The notes under the pieces are model-generated. The model had not been told where the DNA came from. It saw only the letters and a program-made list of their open reading frames with translations, and made no database searches. The translations under genes and the position numbers were made by a program. DNA of 64,000 nt from Blastobasis lacticolella (taxonomy: Eukaryota > Arthropoda > Insecta > Lepidoptera > Blastobasidae), in assembly GCA_905147135.1 (NCBI GenBank), contig LR990055.1, forward strand, positions 124,001-188,000. The letters run 5' to 3'. Position 1 is the stretch's first letter, and every line of letters begins with the position of its first letter. Below, piece after piece: positions 11,213-21,335 of the stretch.

Positions 11213-11390
11213 TTTTATTTTTATTTTTTACGCCTTTTGTGATAATGGGTAGAGAGCCCACCTGCTGGTAACTGGTAACTGTTGCCCATAACAGCTACGA
11301 TTCATGAATTTAGGTTACAAGCAACAAAAATGCAGAACCGCAGTCTATAATTGCGCTGGCTACCGGCAGAAAAGATTGTCATCCATATAT
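11213..11390 (-). mobile_element. Family C 3-prime end, diverged copy
   Basis: On the plus strand a T-rich tract (11213-11230) is followed by CCACCTGCTGGTAACTGGTA, TTGCCCATAACAGCTACGAT, AACAAAAATGCAGAACCGC and GCTGGCTACC. The same order is found at 36158-36370, 54808-55111 and 58462-58778. Read on the minus strand this is the end of a LINE or SINE with a poly(A) tail at the left. No coding part is visible. A further scrap, CGGAGTCCTCTGGCTTGACAG near 11622, matches the far end of the copy at 54808-55111. Confidence 0.65.
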
Positions 11391-13194
11391 GGTAGCTGTC
11401 CCACCATTTCGTACTCAGCGTTTTCGATCCACTTTTCTTATCGCTCTGCATAGGACTGGAACTCTCTGCCTGAGTCACTGTTGCTTAGTAAGTGTAATCT
11501 TGGGGTCTTCAATGTTCTCATCGTCGCTTCCTATCAGGTGAGTTGAGGTCAAATGCAAGTCTATCGAAATTAAAAGAAAAATAGATAAGACCGCGGTATT
11601 TATTTATCCGGACTCTTCAGGCGGAGTCCTCTGGCTTGACAGAGTCCTATTACCTGATACTGCTACTGTCATCTACTATGCCAGGGCAAATGTACCTACC
11701 TATGACCAATATCAATCTACTAAGCTGGATTATAATATATGAGTAAGTATGCCTACAGAAAATATTTACGAATTGTATGTTCCCATATGCCCCGTCGACG
11801 TGGTATAGCACCGGGACCATTGATACGAGTACAGACAATTTGCAGCCAGCGCTTCAGTTACTGGCGCGAATCAAACCGTCGCTCGGACGAACAAACACAG
11901 TAGGCATGAAAGATGCACGCGAAAACTCACGACCATTGATTGTAACCAGCGCACATAAGGTCGCATTTGGATTGCACGAGAAGCTAATAATGAAATATCG
12001 GCGAAGTTTGTTGACACGCGCGGCTTGACGCGTAATCTCTTTGCGGGCTCATCGGGGGCGATGAAAACGAAAGTTGTCTTGTTTTTATAGCTGCCAAGTT
12101 TGCGGGAGTTCATTTTCGATCGTTGAATGCAAATGTGGCGATCGGCCGAATGGAACTCCCTCACGAAGGCCGCGGGCGGCAGATGGCGACTCGATTACCC
12201 TACAGCTCCCCGCTATCAGCGAACATCACCCCAGCGGATGTCGAATAAGCCGTCTTCCCTTTGATATGTTACCTATCAGATACCTCTTCAATTCGGTCCC
12301 AAAATCATTATTCAAAGCCGGGGGTCCGACACGTGTTCCTGATAGCCGCCCGTTGCCGCGCACTTATTCCCAGATCCTCTCCCAACTCTCTATGTAGGAA
12401 TATGGGCCGTCGTCCGCAGACTTTATAAGTCTTTATACCTAAGTGTATCGCGGTATTGTTTGCCGGTCGTTACGTCGCAGCATCGAGTTATCTTTTTTCA
12501 CGCACCGTTAGCCATAGTTCCGCTGGAGCCCTGCCAAAGGGTCATAAATTATCATCATACATATATCGCCAGTCACACGATTGTAACGACCGAAGCTTTA
12601 TCTTCTGTGCCTGTTGGAACGACGCCGTTGTCAAATTAATCGCAAATTCTGATGCTTGTAAATCTGTAAAAGTATATCCTAGCTACCGTAAACCACAACT
12701 AGCGAACAGTGACCTACAATCGCTGAGCCCTGTTTCTAAAAGTTTTCAACTAATATTAAAGAAGAAATCACTTCGGAATTTAGAAAACAGCCATTGAAAA
12801 TTTCGTTAAACTAGCACACAAGATGTTTATCAACTCGAGAGGTGGTTATTTTAATCGATAAAATGTTTTCAACATAACCTTTTATAAATGTGCCCTGATT
12901 ACCTGCACAATAAAATACCTCTATGAATCCACTGAAAACACCAAGTACCAACCAACCAAATTTTGAGCGTCTAAAATTATCAAGTAAACTATCCGTAAAG
13001 ACAGACTGGATTCTTTCGTTTCTTACAAAATTACAGCCAATTCATGTTATTACATTACTTTTGCCCCAATGTAGATGTAGATGTAGAGTAGATGGGTGCT
13101 ATTACATTTTATTAGTCGAATCAAAAGGTGAGTCTGGTTCAAGCAGTGTACGTTCCGACTGATGAGAGACAAGCCTGGGTCCCGCGGGGCAGGT
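11391..13194. other. Spacer, nothing firmly recognised
   Basis: Open frames of up to 113 codons occur here (for example 12456-12797, plus) but show no known domain and look like chance frames. Apart from the family C scrap near 11622, no repeat end or RNA gene was recognised. Confidence 0.4.
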
Positions 13195-13445
13195 GACGCC
13201 GCGGCGCGCGCCTGCCATTAATAAGGCTGAGTGCCGTAAATGTATGATTAATCGTCGCACTCACTCCTTCGGCTGTAATGCCTGTAATGCGCTTTAATCT
13301 TGTCGCAGGATAATTTGCCGCGCTCGCTGCTCGCGCATTTTAATTGAAACGTTCGTTCGGGCGCGGCCGCCAATTATTTATTTCTGCGCGATGATGCGCG
13401 GCGAAGCGCGGCGATGCGCGCGAGTCACCAATTAGAGGGTTCGGA
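13195..13445. promoter_or_regulatory. Candidate regulatory island: GC-rich with many TAAT/ATTA cores
   Basis: About 250 bp of GC-rich DNA holds at least eight separated TAAT or ATTA cores: CATTAATAAG (13216), GATTAATC (13246), two TGTAATG (13275, 13285), TTTAATC, ATAATTTG, TTTAATTG, CAATTATT and CCAATTAG. It also carries a local repeat of GATGCGCGGCGAAGCGCGGC-type units near 13391-13425. The pattern resembles homeodomain-bound enhancers, but function is inference only. Confidence 0.28.
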
Positions 13446-13540
13446 CGGTCGAACCCGCATCGATGCCCGAGGTAGACAGACACAGCTTCTGACAATTACT
13501 TGATACCAAGTTTTCATGGTGCAATGGTGCGCAAGAGCGT

Positions 13541-13780
13541 TGCTGGCCTAGGGGTTAAGGGGTCCGAGGGAATACGTTGTGATAAAACCTGCACTGACTC
13601 TGACGACTAAATCTGTAACCATGATCAAATCTGGTCAGGTTCACGGAAGTCAAACGGCAGTCGCTACACTGTAATAACCTGATCTGTCAAAACCTGGATT
13701 ATGGTCATGGCGGACCCCGGGCCGTCGTGCGCGAGAGCACCACCGGGACATTTACGGCAAACAAATAAATCGAATCTAAA
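13541..13780 (+). mobile_element. SINE-1 copy, plus strand
   Basis: It opens with the tRNA-like A-box region GCTGGCCTAGGGGTTAAGGG and closes with CGCGAGAGCACCACCGGGAC near 13730, then a short AAATAAAT-type tail. The middle has CAGTCGCTACACTGTAAT and CTGGATTATGGTCATGGCGG, matching the other copies. The B-box half of the head appears deleted compared with 49164-49526, so the internal promoter is incomplete. Confidence 0.7.
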
Positions 13781-15540
13781 TTTAATTTAGCACGATAACT
13801 TTAACCTACGATAGAAGTGGAGTATAAGTTTGATGTTATTGTGTGTTTATTTATTAAGATGTCTTTGATCTCGTAGCTCCCGAACGGGTGGATCACCATA
13901 GGCGTCGGCGACGCAGGTTGCGCTAAGCTGTCACATAAAAATTGTATGAATTGTGTGACAGCTGACGCGCGATTTATATAATCCGCGACTTACTATCATA
14001 TGACCCCCACCGTCTATTATAAAAGGAAAATACTGTGGTACCTCCGGGCAGCGTTCAGTGTTTATGATTGATTTCACGAGCCACTCGGTGCTCAGTGACG
14101 CGGCGTTTCGAGGCGGCCGCATCGCCGCCAACAATTAAAACAATATGGTTCGTGATTGTAGTCATTGTTGAAGAAAAGTCACTGGTTTAAGATTTATTTC
14201 CATTTCATTGATTTATTTGAATTAGTATAACGATGAAACACAATCGGCGTCTGGTGTCCGGCGGAGTAGAATTGCACCAACCTCTTATTCTCTCAGGTTT
14301 GCTAATCATGAACTGAAAATTCCGTACCAGCGATTTGTATCATGACTTTTCTGTATAAATATATTCAATCCATCTAATTTTTACGCCTTCTTAACTACCA
14401 TGAAGTAGCCCATACGGTGTGGTTGTGGCTGGGTGAGGAAGTGGTCACAGTCCTATTATGGACAATTAACACTGAGTCTGCGTATATTGTAAGCAATTTT
14501 ATCACAAATCCTAAGCAAGACATATTGGGTTTTGATACTTCTTGTGTGTTTCAGTCTGTCTTTGAGACACTGTGGGATATTTTCTTGCCTTATTCTACTA
14601 CTTACGGTTATGAGGACTCCTGTTTTTAACGTAACGTAACGATTAGCACGTCGATACTTTTATTTTTAATTTGTAAAAAATGGGTTTTATGGGTATCTTT
14701 CGATTTGGCCCTTCAGGCTTTAATGGCTCACCAATTCATAATATTATATTCTGCAAAAGAGAGGATACTATGTTTATTTGGATGCGATTATTATTTTAAA
14801 TGATCTACGAATTATTTATTTGTATTTCTAGACGTACTTGTTTGTTCTGCAAATTTATTTCCTTTTTGGCTTTGAATACGTATTTTCTATTATAATATAA
14901 TCTTGGTATAAATAATGTTGACAAATTGTTGTGAAGTTGTCAAGCAGTGACGTTCCACAGATCGATGCCATGATGGCGAAGATTTTATTTCTATTTCCAC
15001 GAAAAAGACTGGCTGTGATAAATATGAAATTGATTGTCTGCTTGAGAGAACTAAAAAAAAGCGGACTGATGTCTGGATTCTGAAGTTTGGAGTTTTCACG
15101 AGTTTTATTTTTACTAAATCAGCCTTCGAACAAAAGGGTGGACCGAGATCGCCACTAAAAGTTACTGTTATCCATGCAAAATTAATGAAATCGATCTCGG
15201 ACTAAAAATGCACAAAGGCTGCATCTATTTTGATGATTTTATCAAAGTGAATTACGAGATTCTGCAGGACAAAAGTTACGTGTAAGACTCTTTTGGACCT
15301 AAATATAGTGCTTTACCAAAGTATTTTTTACAAATTCATTGTAGTAGCTAGCTTACCACTGGGCTGAATAATCACAACCCACTACCCTGATTCTTTAGTT
15401 TTCTTTATCCACTGAGTCTGCTACCGACCTCTAATTAGATTCCCTTGAGCGTGGTACAGACCTCTGATTGAGCTTTTCTTTATAATACACCCAAGACCAT
15501 TGCCAAGAAAACTCCATTCGTTGTAGCTCTACAGTTCCAG
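13781..15540. other. AT-rich spacer
   Basis: A hairpin-capable stretch lies at about 13926-13965 (AGCTGTCACA facing TGTGACAGCT). Near 14250-14275 the phrase GTGTCCGGCGGAGTAGAAT matches sites at 21846 and 25088, suggesting a scrap of the RTE-associated repeat described at 25075. No gene was recognised. Confidence 0.45.
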
Positions 15541-15599
15541 GTTTTTTTTTTATGTTATACGGCGGACAAACAGGCAAGCGGGCCACCTGATGGAAAGTG

Positions 15600-16515
15600 G
15601 TCACCGCCGCCTATGGACATCAGCAACACCAGGGGAGTCACTAATGCGTTTCCCGCCTCTGAAGAGACCTCTAGTATATACCTCTTGAACGATCCCATGT
15701 CATAGTCCAAAAGAAACACTGTGGCTGGGAGCTCATTCCACATCCGAATCGTACGAGCGAGAAACGTTCTTTCGAACCTTCGCGTCGTGACCAACAGAGG
15801 GTCTACGTAGTGAGGATGAGTACCAATCCCACGGCGGGTGGTGCGATGGCGGAATTGTGCTGTGGGCACCAGATCGAAAAGTTCCTCGGAACACTCCCCA
15901 TTGTACAGCCGATAGAACACACACAGGGAGCCAAAGTCCCTTCGGTTTGCCAGTGGTTCCAACTTGCGTGTTTGTATGGGATCATCGACAATTCGTACAT
16001 CGCGTCTCTGTACGGAGTCCAGAGGATTAAGCAGGTTGGCAGTTTCGCCGGCCCAAAGATGGGAACAATACTCCATATGTGGCCGCACTTGTGCCTTGTA
16101 CAGCAGCAAGCGCTGCCCTGGGGATCGCTTGGACCGGTTAAGCACTCCAAGCTTTTTCGAAGCCAGTCTGGCCTTGCCTTCCAGGTGAATCCGGAATCGC
16201 ACGCTATCCGATATGTCGACACCGAGGATCCAAATACTTTTTGAGATGGAACGGGGTGTTCCTTGAAACTGCGGCACTATGTCAAAGGGATCTTTTTTGG
16301 CGGAAAATGCGCAGACCTGTGTCTTCGAGGGGTTGAATTGGACTAGGTTTAGTCTGCCCCACTGAGCAACTTGCTCCAAGGAATGTTCGATATTCGACAC
16401 AAGTCTAATTCGGCTCTCCGACACCTCGGACCGAGGGACATTCGCTCGGCCAGTATAACTAACATCTCCCGTACTGTCATCCGCATAACAATGAATACTG
16501 GGGATATTCAGCATA
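15600..16515 (-). pseudogene. LINE-A reverse transcriptase, C-terminal half
   Basis: An open frame of 319 codons (16514-15555) starts just after the Helitron junction with DMLNIPSIHCYADDSTGDVS, which holds the YADD catalytic motif. It continues LNLVQFNPSKTQVCAF, the GVDISDSVRF block, KLGVLNRSKR, LLLYKAQVRPHMEYCSHLWA, FYRLYNGECSEELFDLVP and RTIRMWNELPATVFL. It reads through into the 3-prime UTR before stopping, so the native stop has been lost or shifted. The jockey-like domain order is clear. The other half of the gene lies at 17508-17855. This half is unusually well preserved compared with LINE-B. Confidence 0.9.
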
Positions 16516-17507
16516 TCTATATCTATACTTCTATACTAATATTATAAAGAGGAAATGTTAGATTTTTTGTTTGTTTGTTTGTTTGTAATGAATAGGCTTC
16601 GAAACTACTGGACCGATTTCAAAAATTCTTTCACCGTTGGGAAGCCACACTATCCCCGGGTGACATAAACTATATTATATTTTCTAAAAAATTACGGATC
16701 ATTAATAAAACTCCAATAATGTAACCCAAGGTGTAAAAAAATACCCAAAAAATTCCTTACATCGCGTGTGCTGCGAAAACTATTGATGATAGAACAAAAT
16801 AATGTACTACAACTTTGTAGAACACATCATTATCTACAAAAAATGTCGCAACAGTATATGTCTAACTATTATAGTTATGTCACAATAACTGTTCTTTTAT
16901 TTTCAAAATTTAATTAAAATGCCGCCGCATAAAAACGCTCTTTATTTGTACCTTGGTATTAATCCTTATCAAAATCAATTACTTCATATTCACGACTGCT
17001 TCAATACCTTTATATAAGTTTTTGAATTATTCAATTCAGACATTCCATTCGAAAGATATCACGAGTTTAAAAATGTGAATATTAGAAAAAAGTCGCGTGT
17101 TGGCCGCTCAGTCCGCTCGGCTATCTAGGCAGCACGGGGTACGTACGGGAGGGGAGTCAATGTCAAGAAATACGGCCGTCAGGAGCCGGGTCGCCCCCTT
17201 CCCTCTAAAATGGTTGAGGAGACGGTTGGAACTTTTGTGATCGTAATATGGTGTCCTGTTTGTAACGGGACACTACTCAGTACATACTTAGTATAATATA
17301 ATTACTTCATATTATAAAACGAAGTCCCACGCCGTGTCTTACTGTCAGTCTGTTCGCAATAAACTCAAGAACTACTGAACGGATTTTCATGCGGTATTCA
17401 CACACAAACTACATAGTGCGGTTTTAGACAACGTGATTCATGACGTAGGTTCAGGTGTATAATTTGTTAAGGTTTACTACCCGTGCGAAGCCGGGGCGGG
17501 CCGCTAG
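16516..17507 (+). mobile_element. Non-autonomous Helitron, 992 bp, inserted in LINE-A
   Basis: The element starts with TC (TCTATATCTATACTTCTATA) and ends with a GC-rich stem region (CCGTGCGAAGCCGGGGCGGG) followed by CTAG. It sits between host A (16515) and T (17508), the AT target of Helitrons, with no target duplication. The flanks joined give CAGCATATCATTGATATG, which restores the LINE-A frame. No Rep or helicase frame is present, so it moved using another copy's enzyme. A second Helitron-like 5-prime segment begins near 17295 (ATATTATAAAACGAAGTCCC), matching the copy at 34414, so the element looks composite. Confidence 0.88.
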
Positions 17508-17855
17508 TCATTGATATGCAGAAGAAACAGCGTGGGAGATAGTACTAAACCTTGGGGTACTCCAGCATTTATAGTCTTGGTATCGGAGCAGCATCCGTCG
17601 ACAACGAAAATTGCAAAGCCCCTCGGGGATACCGTACTTCGAGAGTTTTGATAGAAGTGCCCTGTGCCAGACCCGATCAATTGCCTTGGCTATGTTAAGA
17701 CTGACAGCCAGAGCCTCCTCCTTGCTCTCGACAGCCTCAGCCCACCGGTGCGTTAGGTACACCAGAAGGTCACCAGCTGAGCGACCATGGCGAAAGCCAT
17801 ATTGACGGTCACTGATTAGCTGGTGGTCCTCTAGGTATCCGAGGATACACCGCTT
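17508..17855 (-). pseudogene. LINE-A reverse transcriptase, N-terminal half (separated by Helitron)
   Basis: On the minus strand: GYLEDHQLISDRQYGFRHGR, SAGDLLVYLTHRWAEAVESK, then motif A as VSLNIAKAIDRVWH, and KYGIPEGL. After a small deletion and frame change near 17600 it reads NAGVPQGLVLSPTLFLLHIN (motif B), ending exactly at the Helitron boundary. In active relatives motif A is VSLD; here the catalytic Asp is Asn, so the enzyme would be dead even without the insertion. It joins in frame to the YADD half at 16515. Confidence 0.88.
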
Positions 17856-17869
17856 GCCATCTCTAAGAG

Positions 17870-18290
17870 CATATATATCCTAGGTGTCGAAATCTCCAGT
17901 GACGTCCAGTTTCGCAGTCATTTAGAAGAAAAGGTCAAGCTCGCATCTAAAAAGCTGGTTGTGCTTAACAGATCAAAGCAATTCTTCACGCCGGGGCAAC
18001 GACTTCTCCTATACAAGGCTCAAGTCATTTGGAGTATTGCTCCCATCTGTGGGCGGGAGCACCGGCATATCAGCTTGGTCCTTGTGACTGGATCCTGTGA
18101 GAGTGTGCTGTGAGAATTTTCGATGATACCATGCTCACAAGTGGTATTGAGCTGCTGAGCCAGCGGAGGGATTGTGCCTCCCTTTGTGTGTTCTACCGCT
18201 TGTACAACGGTGTTCGTTCTGAAGAACTGTTTGAGATGATGCCTACAGCTACATTCTATGATCGCACCGCTCGCCATCGACAGGGACCTC
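17870..18290 (+). pseudogene. Inverted second LINE-A-type RT fragment
   Basis: Plus strand, same protein region as 16235-15820 but a diverged subfamily: ILGVEIS-type block (17879), LASKKLVVLNRSKQFFTPGQ, RLLLYKAQV, a break near 18030, then MRIFDDTMLTSGIELLSQRR, FYRLYNGVRSEELFEMMPTA and RTARHRQGPHT. A stop lies near 18110 upstream of the open frame. It ends abruptly near 18290, where an unrelated LINE begins, so the long open frame 18110-18721 is a chance chimera of two elements. With LINE-A it forms a head-to-head inverted pair of about 410 bp. Confidence 0.85.
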
Positions 18291-19190
18291 ATACAATATA
18301 TTTTGCGGATGGCACTGTATTGATTTTTAGCGGTACAACTTGGGATGAAACCACTCAAAAGACAGACATCGGTCTTCGCTGTGCTGGAGACTGGTACAGT
18401 CGTTACCTGCTTACGCTAAATAAAAACAAAACAGTGTGTATGGTGTTTGCACCCACTAAAGCCGGACTGCCCCGAAGCATACCAAAAATTAAAATATACA
18501 TGCATGTAGTTTGCCAAAGGATTGCGATTGTAGGACACTGGAATATGTGGAGTATTATTACCAAGTATCTCGGCGTAGTTATCGATCAACACCTCCGGTG
18601 GGGCAATCGCATTGATATACTGTCTAGAAAAATTAGAAATCTGGGTTATATTTATAGCGACTTATGGAATATTTTAAATAGTAAATTGCTTCTAAGGATA
18701 TATTTTGCACTAACTCAGTAATTGCTTTTATATGGGATACTGGTATGGGGGGCCTGTGGCTCAACCTTACTTGAGAAACTTAACAAAGCACAAAAGTTAA
18801 ATTTAAAAATTATAATACGGAAAGATATCAGATTTCCTACTGACCAACTTTTTCAAAAGTGTAAAGTTCTTACCCCTAGACAAATATATCTTTGGCAAAT
18901 TTTGTTGCAAATGGAAAGAAATATTTCAAAATTTCCCCTGGCAATAAGGAAAAGAAACGTACGTTGGCATTATGCCTAAATTCAATATCCCTAACTACAG
19001 GTCTAGTGCATTCGGACGCCGGCACTTTACAGAGCTAGCACCCAGACTGCACCATATCTTGCCAAGCAGCATATGTCGCAATTAGTGGATGAAAAGAATG
19101 AATTAAAGTATAGAAGTTCGCTTAAAAATAAGCTAAAACAGTTGATAAAAATCAGTTGGAAATGGATGAACTGTGGAAAAATATATCAAT
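18291..19190 (+). pseudogene. LINE-C reverse transcriptase fragment
   Basis: It begins inside motif C as YFADGTVLIFSG (the expected FADD reads FADG), then LLTLNKNKTVCMVFAP, TKYLGVVIDQHLRWGNRIDI, an in-frame TAA at 18719, LLYGILVWGACGSTLLEKLN, KAQKLNLKIIIRKDIRFPTD and, after a frame change near 18980, the tail SLKNKLKQLIKISWKWMNCG followed by a stop near 19190. The upstream RT motifs are absent, so it is 5-prime truncated. The clade is not resolved; the tail differs from the jockey-like LINE-A and LINE-B. Confidence 0.85.
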
Positions 19191-20006
19191 AAGTAATGAA
19201 TAGTATGGTATGCCGTATAATATAGGTGTTTATATTCTTATATTTATGTTTTATATATACCCACAAATATATATTTTATAAGCATGTTAGTGTAGCTTCA
19301 TAATATGTGATTGTATATAATAAAGGCTTTATATTGGTTTGTTACTCTGTTACATTTAGTTACATGTGCCTATCTTGTTATATTAACTTTATTATTAATT
19401 TACCTTAGCGTTCTCAAATTACAAAAAATCAATAGTAAATATCTATATCTACCTACATATACAGAGACAGAGCTCAGAAGCAAACATTGACGCGCCCAAC
19501 TGACATCTAATTATGTCTTAATGGAATAGTTAGCCCTAGCACAGGCCCTGGCCTATTTGGGCTGCTATGTTCAAATACCATTTGGCTTATATGGTTTTTA
19601 GGCACATGCTTGGACTCGAGGTATTATATATAGTTATATATTGTTAGAGGTATATATTGTTAGTATACCTACTTATAATTTATATTTTTTATTTTGATTA
19701 AGTTCGACAATTTAAATATTTTGATTGATTATTGTATTTGACATGATGTTTTAATCCTTAGGTATTGTTTGTATACCTACTCACTTATCATATTGTATCG
19801 AATTTTTATTTTATTATATAATGATTTATAATTTGACATGCTACTAATATTTGTATATTTACCATGACATTGTTATATTCAAATTTAAGACGATATCCTT
19901 GTGAGTTACTTATGTTATGAAATGTATAATAATATAAGGTAATTTTCATAGATAAATAAATAAATCTAATCTAATCTAATCTATTAAAATTGTCATTATG
20001 AATTGA
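19191..20006 (+). other. AT-rich 3-prime UTR-like region(s)
   Basis: AATAAAGGCTTTATAT near 19319 resembles the end of LINE-C with its polyadenylation signal. A second retroelement-like tail ends at 19952-19983 with AAATAAATAAAT then three to four TCTAA units. Between them (about 19440-19950) is AT-rich sequence that may be the UTR of a further, otherwise lost, LINE. No coding frame. Confidence 0.5.
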
Positions 20007-20747
20007 GAAATAATAAATAAAAAGTCTCAAGCAATAGTTATCGGCAGTCCATATATGTACAGAAGATTTTGTACCTCAACTAATATCCCTGACATCGTAT
20101 ATGATGGTATCCCTATACCGCTCAGCAAATCGGCGAAAAACTTGGGCGTGATATTTGACACCAACCTGTCTTGGACTCTGCACGTCAATGAGGTCAGCAA
20201 GAAACTCCATTTTTCCTTCCATTCAATCAAATATCTCCAACGCTTCTTACCCCTGAAAACCAAAATTTCCCTAGTCCAAACCCTACTTCTCCCCATCCTC
20301 GACTATGCCGACTCTTGTTATTTAGATGCCACCGAAGAGTTGCTTAACAAGCTGGAACGTCTTCAAAACCTGTGCATACGTTTCGTTTTTGGGCTACGAA
20401 AGTATGACCATATCTCTAAATTTCGGTCGCAGCTTAAGTGGCTCCCAATACGTATGCGTAGGAATCTCCACATTCTCTCCACCCTTTACAATGTCCTTCA
20501 CAACCCCTCCGCTCCCTCCTACCTCCGTGAACGATTCCTTTTCTCCCGGTCGCAAGACAAGCCTAGCCGTTCCAGCATTAAGTTGCTGCTGGCTATTCCT
20601 CCCCACCATTCCGATTTTTTCTCCTACTCTTTCGCTGTACATGCTGCAAGATTGTGGAATTCTCTGCCTCATGAAGTACGTGATAGTTCCTCTATCACGA
20701 TGTTTAAGAAGCGCGTTAAGGAGCATTATCTCTCTCTATCTGTCTAA
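20007..20747 (+). pseudogene. LINE-D reverse transcriptase C-terminal region, open frame intact
   Basis: An uninterrupted frame of 247 codons reads KSQAIVIGS, then LSKSAKNLGVIFDTNLSW, KYLQRFLPLKTKISLVQTLL, ILDYADSCYLDATEELLNKL, RLQNLCIRFVFGLRKYDHIS, KWLPIRMRRNLHILSTLYNV and HAARLWNSLPHEVRDS, stopping at 20747. These are the post-YADD blocks of a CR1/L2/Kiri-like LINE. The RT core is missing: a TGA at 20004 precedes the frame, and the region upstream is the tail of another element, so this is a 5-prime-truncated insertion. The first ATG in frame is 20055, but there is no reason to think it starts translation. Absence of any stop suggests a recent insertion. Confidence 0.88.
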
Positions 20748-21058
20748 TATTGTGTATATATGTATGTATTGTATATATGTATCTATATATGTATATATAT
20801 TTTTTTTAGGTATATGGTATATATGTAGAAATTTATCGATAGTGTAGTTTATTTTTAATAATTAAATATTTATGTATTGTGCACGTCTTAAACTACTTCC
20901 AGTCATCACGTTCTCTTTGCTGTAGGCCTGCTGGAAGAAATTTCTTTTTAGAAATAAGTAGTGCCTTTTGTGTCATGTATATATTTGCCATGTCTTTGTT
21001 ACCATTTTTGTGTGCAATAAACTATTAAATAAATAAATAAATAAATAAATAATAAATA
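20748..21058 (+). other. LINE-D 3-prime UTR and microsatellite tail
   Basis: Following the stop is a TATATG-rich tract (20752-20800), then GTGTGCAATAAACTATTAAA and a run of AAAT units to 21058. LINEs of the CR1/L2 group often end in a short tandem repeat instead of poly(A), which fits. The downstream LINE-E fragment begins about 50 bp later. Confidence 0.7.
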
Positions 21059-21105
21059 CCTTGGAGCCAAATTCGTCGCGAACTATAATATTTATAATAA
21101 ATAAA

Positions 21106-21335
21106 GTGCGGTTCCAAAGGAACTTTCTCCCACGCACACTAAGGTTGTGGAATGAACTACCTGGAGAGGTTTTTCCTGGAGAGTATAACGTGGAGTTCTT
21201 AAAAAACGGGGTTAAAAGATTTTTACGGGATCGGCAACGCGTGGGTGATGCCCCTGGTATTGCAAACTGCGGTGACTGCTTACCATCAGCCAGGCCGCAA
21301 GCTTGTTTGCCACCTTACTGGTATAAAAAAAAATA
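21106..21335 (+). pseudogene. LINE-E C-terminal fragment and 3-prime end
   Basis: The plus strand reads RFQRNFLPRTLRLWNELPGE, VFPGEYNVEFLKNGVKRFLR and DRQRVGD, the last residues of a jockey-like LINE protein. It then runs into a 3-prime UTR with GACTGCTTACCATCAGCCAG and GCAAGCTTGTTTGCCACCTT, and ends in a poly(A) run at 21326-21335. Two other copies of this end, on the minus strand, are at 42411-42477 and 56698-56762. It is 5-prime truncated close to 21106. Confidence 0.8.

Larger units (their letters stand above)
15541..17855 (-). mobile_element. LINE-A: 5-prime-truncated non-LTR retrotransposon split by a Helitron
   Basis: The minus-strand element runs from RT core (17855) to a 3-prime UTR and poly(A) tail (seen as a T run at 15542-15550). 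A Helitron at 16516-17507 interrupts it. Removing those bases restores an uninterrupted reading frame through the HIN/DML junction. The 3-prime UTR (about 15551-15720) is shared with truncated copies at 26171-26315, 46780-46862 (plus) and 60636-60798. The 5-prime end is lost: beyond 17855 the sequence no longer matches an RT and a second, oppositely oriented LINE-A piece begins. Confidence 0.88.

Noticed and set aside
12456..12797. 113-codon plus-strand frame
   Set aside because: No domain, no repeat match, ordinary composition; consistent with chance.
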